From the NCBI GenBank assembly GCA_937967805.1, contig CALBTC010000139.1:1-51377 (forward strand): DNA of 51,377 nt, in the 5' to 3' direction. Under the pieces are notes generated by a model. That model was given only the letters and a program-made list of their open reading frames with translations, was not told where the DNA came from and did not search any database. Below, piece by piece: positions 1-7,437 of this stretch (its first letter is position 1; every line of letters begins with the position of its first letter). The position numbers and the translations under genes are program-made. This stretch comes from an uncultured Anaerolineaceae bacterium (GTDB lineage: Bacteria > Chloroflexota > Anaerolineae > Promineifilales > Promineifilaceae).

Positions 1-2
1 CG

Positions 3-344
3 GGCGACGTGGGCTTTGCCATGACCAAAACATACGACATCGAAGTGTGGGCGGCGGGCTGCGGCGAATGGCTGGAGGTCAGCTCGATCAGCAATTCGGA
101 GGATTTCCAGGCGCGGCGCTCGAATGTGAAGTATCGTCCCGCCGAAGGTGGCAAGACGCGGCACCCGCATACGCTCAACGCCAGCGGTCTGGCGCTGCCC
201 CGCGTGATGATCGCCATCATGGAGAACAATCAGCAGGCGGACGGATCGATTGTGGTGCCGGAGGTGTTACGGCCGTACATGGGTGGCCTGGAGTTGATTG
301 AACCGCAGGAGCTACACGTTCATTCCGAATCCCCAGCGGGATGA
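3..344 (+). CDS. serS: Seryl-tRNA synthetase, C-terminal part (5' end outside window)
   Basis: Charges tRNA-Ser with serine in the cytoplasm. Only the last 113 residues are present; the reading frame enters from the left edge. Visible class II synthetase features are a TYDIEVW strand, the stretch [16 protein letters not shown] that fits motif 2/3 surroundings of SerRS, and the typical ending [12 protein letters not shown] followed by [20 protein letters not shown]. The final eleven residues after this conserved end are unusual: they are encoded by the left arm of a palindromic repeat (320-395), so the repeat appears to have supplied the stop codon. The gene is convergent with the glycosyltransferase that ends at 399. 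Identification is from strong family resemblance. Confidence 0.93.
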   Translation, partial: GDVGFAMTKTYDIEVWAAGCGEWLEVSSISNSEDFQARRSNVKYRPAEGGKTRHPHTLNASGLALPRVMIAIMENNQQADGSIVVPEVLRPYMGGLELIEPQELHVHSESPAG

Positions 345-395
345 GGAATCTTTTGATCGGGTGAGTTGAAAGATTCCTCATTTCATTCGGAATGA
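320..395. repeat. Palindromic repeat / bidirectional terminator-like hairpin between serS and the GT4 gene
   Basis: Two nested inverted repeats are visible: TCATTCCGAAT (320-330) pairs with ATTCGGAATGA (385-395), and ATGAGGAATCTTT (341-353) pairs with AAAGATTCCTCAT (369-381). A 10-base bulge lies on the left arm. The element sits between two convergent genes and overlaps the 3' end of serS. It resembles a REP- or MITE-like dispersed repeat that also serves as a transcription end. No second copy was found in the window. Confidence 0.7.
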
Positions 396-398
396 CAA

Positions 399-1676
399 TC
401 ACTCAGTGACCATTTCCCCCGCCACAACCTCTTCGTAAACGGCCATCATGCGGTCGACAATGTGGGCCCAATCGTAGCGGCGGGCGTATTCGCGCGCCTG
501 CTGGCCCAGCACCTGGCGGCAATCCTGGTTGGCGAGCAGCTCGTAGATGCGGGCGGCCAACGCTTCGGGGTCGCGGCTGGGTACATGGTAGCCGGTAACA
601 CCATGTTTCACCAGATGAGCCAGGCCACCGACTTCTGAGGCAATGACCGGCGTGCCCATGGCCATGGCTTCCAGGGCAACCATGCCAAAACTCTCGTAAT
701 GGGAGGGCATGACGACCATTTCGGCTGCGGCATAATAGTTGGGCAGCAAATCCTGGTCTTTGGCTCCCAGGAAGGTGACCAGATCATGAATGTCCAAATC
801 GGTGCGGAGCTGCTGGAGGCGGGCCATTTCTTCGTCCAGGTCATCGGCCCACGGGTCGCCGCCAATGATGGCCATGCAGGCGTTATTCAGTACTTCCGGA
901 CGGCGTTCCTGGATGAGGGCCATGGCCCGCAGCATCGTATCAATCCATTTGAGCGGCTCGATGCGGCCGGCAAAGAGGATGTTGGTGTCGCCACAGGGGA
1001 TGCCGACGCGCCTTTTGGCCTCATCTTTAGCAATAGGGTGGAACCGCTCCAGATCAACGCCGGGCGGAATGATGGCGATTTTGCCCGGATCAGCATTGTA
1101 CAGCTCGATGAGCTGGGATTCTTCGGCGGGCGTGGCGGCGATGAGCTTGTCGGCCAGGGCCATGACCTGGTATTCGCCGGCCAGTCGAGCCTCAGAAGCG
1201 CGTTGGCTGTTGCTTTGAGCAATCTTGTTTTTCATGTGGCCCAGGGTGTGGAACATGTGGATGATGGGTGTGTGCCAGGCATCGCGCAGCCTGTCGGCGA
1301 CCAGACCAGAGAGCCAGTAATGGCTGTGAATGAGGTCGTATTCAATATTTTCACTGGCGGCAAAGGTGAGCACTCCAGCCGTAAATTCATCAAGATAATC
1401 GGCGACCTGATCGACGGGGATTGGTTTTTCTGGTCCGGCGGGGATGTGAATGACGCGCCCGCCAAAACCGAGATCGTGCATAATTCGGGGTATGCAATCA
1501 TCTTGGGAGCGGGTGAAAACATCAACGAGAATGCCTTGCCGGCCCAGCTCGCGGCTGAAGTCGCGCACGTAGACATTCATGCCGCCGGTTTTTTTTTTTT
1601 TTTGTATGGCCAGGGGACAGGTGTGGACGCTAAGCATGGCGACGCGTCGGATTTGTGGTGTAGCTGCGTTTGTCAT
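399..1676 (-). CDS. GT4-family glycosyltransferase (MshA / sucrose-phosphate-synthase-like)
   Basis: Retaining GT-B glycosyltransferase of 425 residues that transfers a sugar from a nucleotide donor; the acceptor is unknown. Visible features are GGMNVYVRDF near residue 31, HSHYW at 118-122, and the donor-binding E-x7-E motif at E328/E336 within ESFGMVALEAMAMGTPVIASEVGG. ATG start with GGAG seven bases upstream. It lies 23 bases downstream of the acetyltransferase gene, so the two are probably co-transcribed. Odd feature: four consecutive lysines (26-29), just before the donor loop, are encoded in a run of 15 A on the coding strand (1589-1603). Relatives, as I recall them, usually carry a Gly/Asp-containing loop here. 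The frame is intact as given, but the tract is a strong slippage site. MshA itself is not implied. Confidence 0.88.
   Translation of the reverse strand: MTNAATPQIRRVAMLSVHTCPLAIQKKKKTGGMNVYVRDFSRELGRQGILVDVFTRSQDDCIPRIMHDLGFGGRVIHIPAGPEKPIPVDQVADYLDEFTAGVLTFAASENIEYDLIHSHYWLSGLVADRLRDAWHTPIIHMFHTLGHMKNKIAQSNSQRASEARLAGEYQVMALADKLIAATPAEESQLIELYNADPGKIAIIPPGVDLERFHPIAKDEAKRRVGIPCGDTNILFAGRIEPLKWIDTMLRAMALIQERRPEVLNNACMAIIGGDPWADDLDEEMARLQQLRTDLDIHDLVTFLGAKDQDLLPNYYAAAEMVVMPSHYESFGMVALEAMAMGTPVIASEVGGLAHLVKHGVTGYHVPSRDPEALAARIYELLANQDCRQVLGQQAREYARRYDWAHIVDRMMAVYEEVVAGEMVTE
1589..1603 (-). repeat. Homopolymer tract, 15 A on the coding strand
   Basis: Fifteen consecutive T on the plus strand lie within codons 25-30 of the GT4 gene. 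Loss or gain of one base would truncate the enzyme near its N terminus. This could be a phase-variation tract or a sequencing-length uncertainty. Confidence 0.9.
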
Positions 1677-1699
1677 AAGTTTGCTCCAGTGGGGTTTGG

Positions 1700-2704
1700 T
1701 CAGGCACTGCGCTCCAGGTGCAGCCGGTAGATGGTTGTGTCTTCGGCACCGAAGCGGTATTTGTAGGTTTCGTTACCGCGCAAGAAGTCAAAGGTAGAAC
1801 GGCCGTTTTCAATGGCATATTCAATCGCTTTGGCCGTGATGACCACCCCCAGGCTTAAGGCGCCAAACAGCTCGGGGTCCAGGCCAGAGTTGTAAACCCA
1901 GATGCGGTCGTTGTAGTCAAAGTTGAAAAGTCCGGCCGCCTTTTTGCCGCGTACTTCCATGAAAAGCAGCTGCAGGGTGCCTGCTTTTTGGGCGGCGCGG
2001 GCGGCATCATAAAAAACGGCGCGGCGGCCTTCATTGAGCCAGTCACGTTTTTCAAAGGTACTTTTTTGCAGCAGGTCGAGGAAGTCGGTAACGGCCGTAT
2101 CCACATCTTCCTCCGGCCCTACTACCACAAGCTCAGCATCCGCCCCTTTGGCCCGGCGCAGCTTACGGTTAATCTCCCGCCGCTGCTTGCTGTCGATACT
2201 GTCTAGATAGTCGTCAAACGTTTCCGGCAGCAGAATGATGGGACAGACCTCATTGACGCGTTCATCAAATAAAAAACCTCTCCGCTGCGCTTCTTGCTGC
2301 AGGATGGGGCGCGTTGGGGAGGTTTCGGGAATATTGCACAGGTCCATAGCGTGCCATTCAGGAAAGCCGGCGCTACACAAGCAGTCAAAGATGGCCTGCC
2401 AGGCCGCTTCGGCATGTTCGGCCGTGACGATCAGGTCCAGATAATCGGTTTCTTCTACACAGCCGTTAAAGTAGAGTACGCCGTCGAGGTTGTACAGGCA
2501 GGCGATGGCCAGCAGCTTGTTTTGCTCGTTGCGGGCGGTGATGGTGTGGAGACGGCCGTTTTCCGGATGCAAATGGGTCCACCATGCTTTTTGGTAAGCT
2601 AATGTTTGAAACGGCGTATTGGTCATGCCGCGCTGGGCCAATTCATCCCATTTATCAGCCAATACAGAAAACACCTCACTGCCATGGATCAATTCAGTAA
2701 TCAT
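1700..2704 (-). CDS. GNAT-fold N-acyltransferase, BioF2/CelD-like (Acetyltransf_6)
   Basis: Cytosolic protein of 334 residues resembling the GNAT-like proteins often found with exopolysaccharide or cell-wall genes (CelD/FemAB type). Visible features are the segment SKQRREINRKLRRAKG (about 173-188) that is typical before the second acyltransferase half, then FLDLLQKSTFEKRDWL, and the C-terminal AIENGRSTFDFLRGNETYKYRFG block that is diagnostic of this family. The substrate cannot be read from sequence. The gene heads a pair with the GT4 gene (23-base gap), suggesting a shared glycan or envelope task. A TATAAT box on the minus strand near 2786-2791 may be its promoter, but the -35 is poor. Confidence 0.8.
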   Translation of the reverse strand: MITELIHGSEVFSVLADKWDELAQRGMTNTPFQTLAYQKAWWTHLHPENGRLHTITARNEQNKLLAIACLYNLDGVLYFNGCVEETDYLDLIVTAEHAEAAWQAIFDCLCSAGFPEWHAMDLCNIPETSPTRPILQQEAQRRGFLFDERVNEVCPIILLPETFDDYLDSIDSKQRREINRKLRRAKGADAELVVVGPEEDVDTAVTDFLDLLQKSTFEKRDWLNEGRRAVFYDAARAAQKAGTLQLLFMEVRGKKAAGLFNFDYNDRIWVYNSGLDPELFGALSLGVVITAKAIEYAIENGRSTFDFLRGNETYKYRFGAEDTTIYRLHLERSA

Positions 2705-2898
2705 CGTCGCGCCAAATATCCTTTTTGTTACCGGTTGCTAAACTTTTGTCATGAGTTGCCCGCTCTTCTACAAACAATTTCATTATAGCCGGGAACGGGC
2801 AAGACACAATGAAATCTCATTGAAGCATTAGATAAAGACCGAACAAGGCCACTATGAGACGTTATTAAGCGAAAAAATCTTACATAGAACTGTTACTG

Positions 2899-3900
2899 TT
2901 ACTTGGGGGGCAAAAAGCGACGCCAGAGGAACTGCCACCAGTCGATGAAGCGAGGCACCCCTTTTTCAAAGCGCACCATGAAGATACTTACCATTAAAAC
3001 GGCCGCACCTACCCATTGCAGCAACGTTAAACGCTCTCCCAGGAAAACGGCGGCAATCACAATCGTTACCACCACCTCAGACACGCCTAGTAGCGCCGTT
3101 TGAATACTGCCCATCGCCTTCACCCCCAAAAAAAGGGTCAGGCGAGAAAGGGCCGTAACCAGAGCCATCAGGCCGATGGCTTGCCAGCCGGCCGTGCTGA
3201 CCAGCGCCAAATCGACCGGTGCAGCAAACCAGGCAACCGTCACCACCGCCGCCATAGCAGTGATGGCATACAAGGTCATGGTCGGGGCAGGGATGTCTAG
3301 CATGATTCTTTGGCTGAGCACCAGTTGAATGGCGTAGGTAATGGCGGCGATGAGCATCATGCCCACCCCCAGCCAGTCGGCTGGGCCCGTCCCGCCACGC
3401 GTAAGCAGATAGATGGCGCCAATGGTGAGCCCCGTGCGCAGAATAGTGAGCAGGGAGACGGTTTGCCCGGCCAGCCGCAAAAAGAGCGTGACAAAAACCA
3501 AATAGCTAATATTGACCAGTTGCCCCAAAGAGGCGTCAATGCGGGTGAGACTGGTGTAGAAGAAGATGGAGCCCACGCCGTTGATGGCCCCGGCAATCAT
3601 GCTGCTAAGGACCGCAGGTAAGGAGCTGCGAATAAGCTGCCGCCGGAGCAGCAGCATCCCCAGCCACAAAAAAACGGCCGCAATGACCGTTCGAAAAGCA
3701 ACCACCGTCAAGACGTTTACGCCAGCAGCGTATGCCACTTTGGCCAAAATTGGCACGGTCCCCAAAAAGAGCGGAGAGAGCAATCCCCAAAGCAGGCCCC
3801 AATTCCACTGCTGGCTGCTTGTGGGAATGGGCGATTCCGGCGCTTTTTCTTTTTTCGATGGAACGCTTACTGCTTGGGACTTGCGGGGTGGCGTTGCCAT
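2899..3900 (-). CDS. DMT-superfamily permease with two EamA domains
   Basis: Predicted inner-membrane transporter of 333 residues. After a polar N-terminal tail of about 30 residues there are ten hydrophobic segments, arranged as two EamA repeats. Marks of the family are the N-terminal WGLLWGLLSPLFLGTVPILAK and, in the second repeat, AMGSIQTALLGVSEVVVTIVIAAVFLGERLTLLQWVGAA. EamA proteins export or import small metabolites such as amino acids; the substrate is not predictable here. ATG start. The roughly 190-base gap to the next gene and about 210-base upstream gap suggest a single-gene unit. No motif in either gap was recognised beyond short AT-rich runs. Confidence 0.88.
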   Translation of the reverse strand: MATPPRKSQAVSVPSKKEKAPESPIPTSSQQWNWGLLWGLLSPLFLGTVPILAKVAYAAGVNVLTVVAFRTVIAAVFLWLGMLLLRRQLIRSSLPAVLSSMIAGAINGVGSIFFYTSLTRIDASLGQLVNISYLVFVTLFLRLAGQTVSLLTILRTGLTIGAIYLLTRGGTGPADWLGVGMMLIAAITYAIQLVLSQRIMLDIPAPTMTLYAITAMAAVVTVAWFAAPVDLALVSTAGWQAIGLMALVTALSRLTLFLGVKAMGSIQTALLGVSEVVVTIVIAAVFLGERLTLLQWVGAAVLMVSIFMVRFEKGVPRFIDWWQFLWRRFLPPK

Positions 3901-4113
3901 GTTTCTCCAATACGATACTGAACAAGTGACAAAAATTGGAAAGCGCGTCCGGCAAGGAGTTTAAACCGCGTTGCGCTTGTGAGCAAATAGGTGGCTGGGC
4001 AAGGACAGTGTAACTGGCCACAACAGGATGTATTGTAAATAACGGTTGGGTGTTGCGATGAAGGCGGAAGTCCAGGTAAATGATTCCCGCGTTAAAACTT
4101 GTTTGGCAAAACG

Positions 4114-5388
4114 CTAAAGCTCTACTGTCTGGTTTACTTGTTCCAGCGGGAGCAAAATATGGAAAGTACTGCCGGGGAACTGCTCCGGGTCGCGTCGTTC
4201 ACTCTCAACCCAAACACGGCCGTTGTGCGCTTCAATAATTCCCTTGACAATGGCCAGTCCTAACCCCAAGCCACCACCTTGAAACGCAAATTTGCTGGTG
4301 GAATGGTTTTCAATCGAACCCAACGTGTAAAATTGGTCAAAAATACGCCGATGTTCGCTATCTGGAATGCCAATGCCGGTATCTTGAATAATAAGATCTA
4401 CCGTGTCACCAACAGCACGCCCCACAATAAAAATGCTGCCGCCGTCAGGTGTGTATTTTATCGCGTTGCTAAAGATATGATAAATGGCCGACTTTAACTG
4501 CTCGCCATCCCCTTGAATGATAGGCAGCTTAGAAAGATCGCCAATTTGCACGTTAAGCCGGCGCTTATTGCACACTTCCTTAAACTCTTCAAAAATATCC
4601 TTAACGATTTCCGAGAGGCGCACCGGACCGAGAGCCAAGTCGAGCGTGCCGGAGGCAATCCGGGCAACTTTGATGATTTCATTTACCACGTCGCGCATGC
4701 GCGTGACGCCTAAATTAAGTCCTTCGGCAACGCCGGAGACCATTTCGGCGGGTAAAGTGTCCTCGGTCTGTTTTACCTGCTCGTCCAGCAGGTGGGCATA
4801 GCCGCTGATTAAAGTGAGCGGTGTGCGCAGCTCATGGGAAACCATGATGATGAAATCACTTTTGAGCCGGTCTAGCTCCCGCAGACGTTTATTGGCGCTT
4901 TCTAACTCGTGAATTTTGCTCTCCAGCCGTTCTACCAGATTTTGCGCATGTCGCTGGAGGTGCTCGCTTTTTTCTTCTTTGGACAACGGTTCGGCGTGGC
5001 CTTGCAAATAGGCATTCACCTGGTTGGGGAATACGGAAACATCAATTGGCTTGGTGAGAAAACCGGTGCAGCCGGCGGCCAGGGCCAGCTCGCGGCTTCC
5101 TGGGCTGTGGTTGGCTGTGAGGGCAACAATAGGGGTGTTGGAAAAGTTGGGCAAGCTGCGCAGGCGTGTGGTGATTTCGCGACCATCCATGCTTGGCAGG
5201 TTGATATCCATAAGGATAAGGTTTGGATGGTGCTCGCGGGCCATGGAAATGCCTTCAAGTCCATCTGCGGCCACTACTACGTCGTAACCTTTATTATCCA
5301 GCACACGCTGTACTAACCGGCGACTGGCCGGATCGTCTTCAATGTACAAGATTTTTGCAAGCGGTGTTGTCATTTTGTCCATAAACAT
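4114..5388 (-). CDS. Hybrid receiver-histidine kinase (REC-HisKA-HATPase)
   Basis: Soluble signalling protein of 424 residues. An N-terminal receiver (about 10-130) has acidic residues E17-D18-D19, phospho-acceptor D61 in ILMDINLPSMDG and K112 in TKPI. A coiled-coil linker follows (about 136-178). Then come HisKA with H184 in MVSHELRTPL and an HATPase_c with N307 (FSNAIKYTPDGG), DTGIGI at 335-340 and GGLGLGL near 371. No transmembrane segment. A receiver placed before a kinase is typical of proteins that accept phosphate from one kinase and then signal onward. The start is uncertain: ATGs at 5388, 5382 and 5373 are all in frame, and 5373 has a GGA close upstream. It is the last gene of the 15.6-4.1 kb signalling locus. 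Confidence 0.92.
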   Translation of the reverse strand: MFMDKMTTPLAKILYIEDDPASRRLVQRVLDNKGYDVVVAADGLEGISMAREHHPNLILMDINLPSMDGREITTRLRSLPNFSNTPIVALTANHSPGSRELALAAGCTGFLTKPIDVSVFPNQVNAYLQGHAEPLSKEEKSEHLQRHAQNLVERLESKIHELESANKRLRELDRLKSDFIIMVSHELRTPLTLISGYAHLLDEQVKQTEDTLPAEMVSGVAEGLNLGVTRMRDVVNEIIKVARIASGTLDLALGPVRLSEIVKDIFEEFKEVCNKRRLNVQIGDLSKLPIIQGDGEQLKSAIYHIFSNAIKYTPDGGSIFIVGRAVGDTVDLIIQDTGIGIPDSEHRRIFDQFYTLGSIENHSTSKFAFQGGGLGLGLAIVKGIIEAHNGRVWVESERRDPEQFPGSTFHILLPLEQVNQTVEL

Positions 5389-5591
5389 AAGTTAGATGAC
5401 CAGGTTAGTATGTTTCAAGCGCGGTTATTGTGCCACACATAATAATATTTTAGCAATTCACATTGTGGTCCTATTTTGGCTTTTGGACAAGCAAAAGGAA
5501 TGGTGCGTTTGTACTGGGAGGAAAAAAAGGGGGTGTGGTACGGCCGTAATTCACCCCTCCTTTATGCCTTTTGCCCTGGAAAATGGGAAGC

Positions 5592-7310
5592 CTAAGGTAA
5601 CGCCTTTTGGATGTCATTTAAAAGATCGGAATCCATAAATGAACCCTTTTGCAGCAGCGCCTTGATTTGTCCGTCCAGCCGCTCTTTTTCATCATGGGTT
5701 AGCTCTTTAGCGGTAATGACGATAATGGGTATCTCTTTAAGTTTGGGATCCGCCTTCATCGCTTCCACAACGGCAAAGCCATCCAATTCGGGCATCATTA
5801 AATCCAGGATGACCAGGTTGGGCCTTGTTTCGCGAATGAGATGCAGCCCGCTGTGCCCATCGTGCGCTTCGTCAATGAGAAAATCCCCTTGCGCCTGCAA
5901 GATGCGGCGGATGAGCCTGGCGGCGTCCAGGTTATCTTCCACAATCGAAATGCGCTGGACGCGGCTGTCTAGCTCTTCCAGGGCGGTGAGCAGCCCTTCT
6001 TCCCGGCTGCGGTTGCCACGGGTCAATTCGGCCGTATCCGGTAAGGTCATATCCCGCGTGTAATGCTCGCCAATGATATGTTTTTCAACCGGAAAGGTGT
6101 GGCCGGAGCAGTTGAGCACCACGGTTTCGTGGGGCAATATCTTGCCTTCGCGAATGAGCTTAAAGAGACCGGCAAAGGTAACGGCCGTTGCCGGTTCCAC
6201 CGAAAGTCCATCCATTTTGGCCACCAGATGCAGGGCATTGAATGCTTCCACGTCGGTAATGGCATCAATTGTGCCCCCATTTATTCCAATTAATTGGCGC
6301 AATACTTCATAGGCTTTGCCGGGGGCGCCCGTGGCCAGGGTTGTGATGTCGGTGCGAGGTTCTTTTATCGCCTCGGCTACGGCCAGCCCTCTGTGGAATG
6401 ATCGGGCCATCGGGGCGCAGCCGCTGGTTTGGAAGAGACCCATCTTGGGCAGCTTTTCCACCAGACCCAGCCGCTTGAGTTCGGCAAACCCTTTCATAAC
6501 GCCGACCGGCCCCAGCCCGCCGCTAACGGCCTGTAAATACCAGTCTGGCGTGCGCCAGGGGTACTGGCTGCCGTTGAGGATAGTGGAACTGTGTCCGGCG
6601 TGGATGCTGCCTAGCTGCTCGGCTATTTCAAAAGCCAATGTTTTCATCGCTTCTTTGGCGGCAATGCCTTTAACGCCCCGGTCCAAAAACAGGTTTTTAC
6701 TGGCGGCGAATTCGGCGGCAATGCGTTTGGCCTCATCGTAGGTGCCGGCTACTTTGATCACTTCGGAACCATACAACGCCACTTCACGCATTTTGTCGGC
6801 CGGCACCGAGCTGGTGACAAATACCCACAGCTTGATACCGGCCCGGGCGCTGTAAGCGGAGTAGGCTATGGCTACGTTGCCGGTGGAAGAAACAACGGCT
6901 TCTTTAATGCCGGCTTCTTTCATGACGCTGACGGCAATGGCTGCTTGACGATCTTTAAACGAGCCGGTAGGCCCCTGGCGCTCATCCTTGATGTAGATGT
7001 TGGGATGGCCCAGCATCAGCCCCAGGTTGTGGGCGCGCAGCAGGGGTGTCCATCCTTCGCCGAGCGTAATAATGTTTTCATCATTTTGGATGGGCAGCAG
7101 TTCGCGGTAGCGCCACAGCGTAGCGCCGCGCTTGTCCAGCCGGCGCAGCCAATCATGCCCTTTTTGGGCGAGGTGGCCATTTTGTTTGGAGTGGGTGAGC
7201 TCGTATTCGGCGTCTAGCCATTGGTTGTTGCAGATGGGGCAGGTGGGTAACGGCCGTTCAAACTCAAATTTAGCGCCACAGGAGCGACAGACAATTGTTA
7301 TGCTACTCAT
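5592..7310 (-). CDS. Threonine synthase-like PLP enzyme fused to a C-terminal receiver domain
   Basis: Protein of 572 residues. N-terminal zinc ribbon: C8, C11, C24, C27. PLP fold type II enzyme at about 60-420, with the Schiff-base lysine K119 in TGSFKDRQ, phosphate loop SSTGN (141-145), Gly-rich AVSGGLGPVG (261-270) and the VVLNCSGH strand at 397-404. The family converts O-phosphohomoserine to threonine. After a 30-residue linker a complete receiver follows (about 452-572): E458/D459, phospho-acceptor D503 in ILDLMMPELDG, T533 and K555. One continuous frame joins both parts, without a stop. I chose the ATG at 7310 (GAGG 11 bases upstream) over an in-frame GTG at 7322 that overlaps the Shine-Dalgarno. 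I know of no such fusion as a standard architecture. Its place among kinase and receiver genes suggests phosphorylation controls the enzyme, or that the enzyme fold is used as an output domain. Confidence 0.9.
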   Translation of the reverse strand: MSSITIVCRSCGAKFEFERPLPTCPICNNQWLDAEYELTHSKQNGHLAQKGHDWLRRLDKRGATLWRYRELLPIQNDENIITLGEGWTPLLRAHNLGLMLGHPNIYIKDERQGPTGSFKDRQAAIAVSVMKEAGIKEAVVSSTGNVAIAYSAYSARAGIKLWVFVTSSVPADKMREVALYGSEVIKVAGTYDEAKRIAAEFAASKNLFLDRGVKGIAAKEAMKTLAFEIAEQLGSIHAGHSSTILNGSQYPWRTPDWYLQAVSGGLGPVGVMKGFAELKRLGLVEKLPKMGLFQTSGCAPMARSFHRGLAVAEAIKEPRTDITTLATGAPGKAYEVLRQLIGINGGTIDAITDVEAFNALHLVAKMDGLSVEPATAVTFAGLFKLIREGKILPHETVVLNCSGHTFPVEKHIIGEHYTRDMTLPDTAELTRGNRSREEGLLTALEELDSRVQRISIVEDNLDAARLIRRILQAQGDFLIDEAHDGHSGLHLIRETRPNLVILDLMMPELDGFAVVEAMKADPKLKEIPIIVITAKELTHDEKERLDGQIKALLQKGSFMDSDLLNDIQKALP

Positions 7311-7437
7311 TACAGAAATCACCTCGACTTGTACAGCTAAGTTTGAAGTAGGCTGCTTACGTTACATCTTTAGCACTATTTGAAAATAAACAGCGGAATG
7401 AGTGAATGGGCCAATAGTACCGTTTGCTTCCATATTG

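Noticed and set aside
699..1730. Long plus-strand frame (343 codons) opposite the GT4 gene
   Set aside because: Antisense to a well-conserved glycosyltransferase; its translation shows no family and it reads the A15 tract as a run of Phe.
5396..5638. Plus-strand frame of 80 codons in the gap beside the hybrid kinase
   Set aside because: No ribosome site, no domain, and it overlaps the 3' end of the threonine synthase-receiver gene on the other strand.
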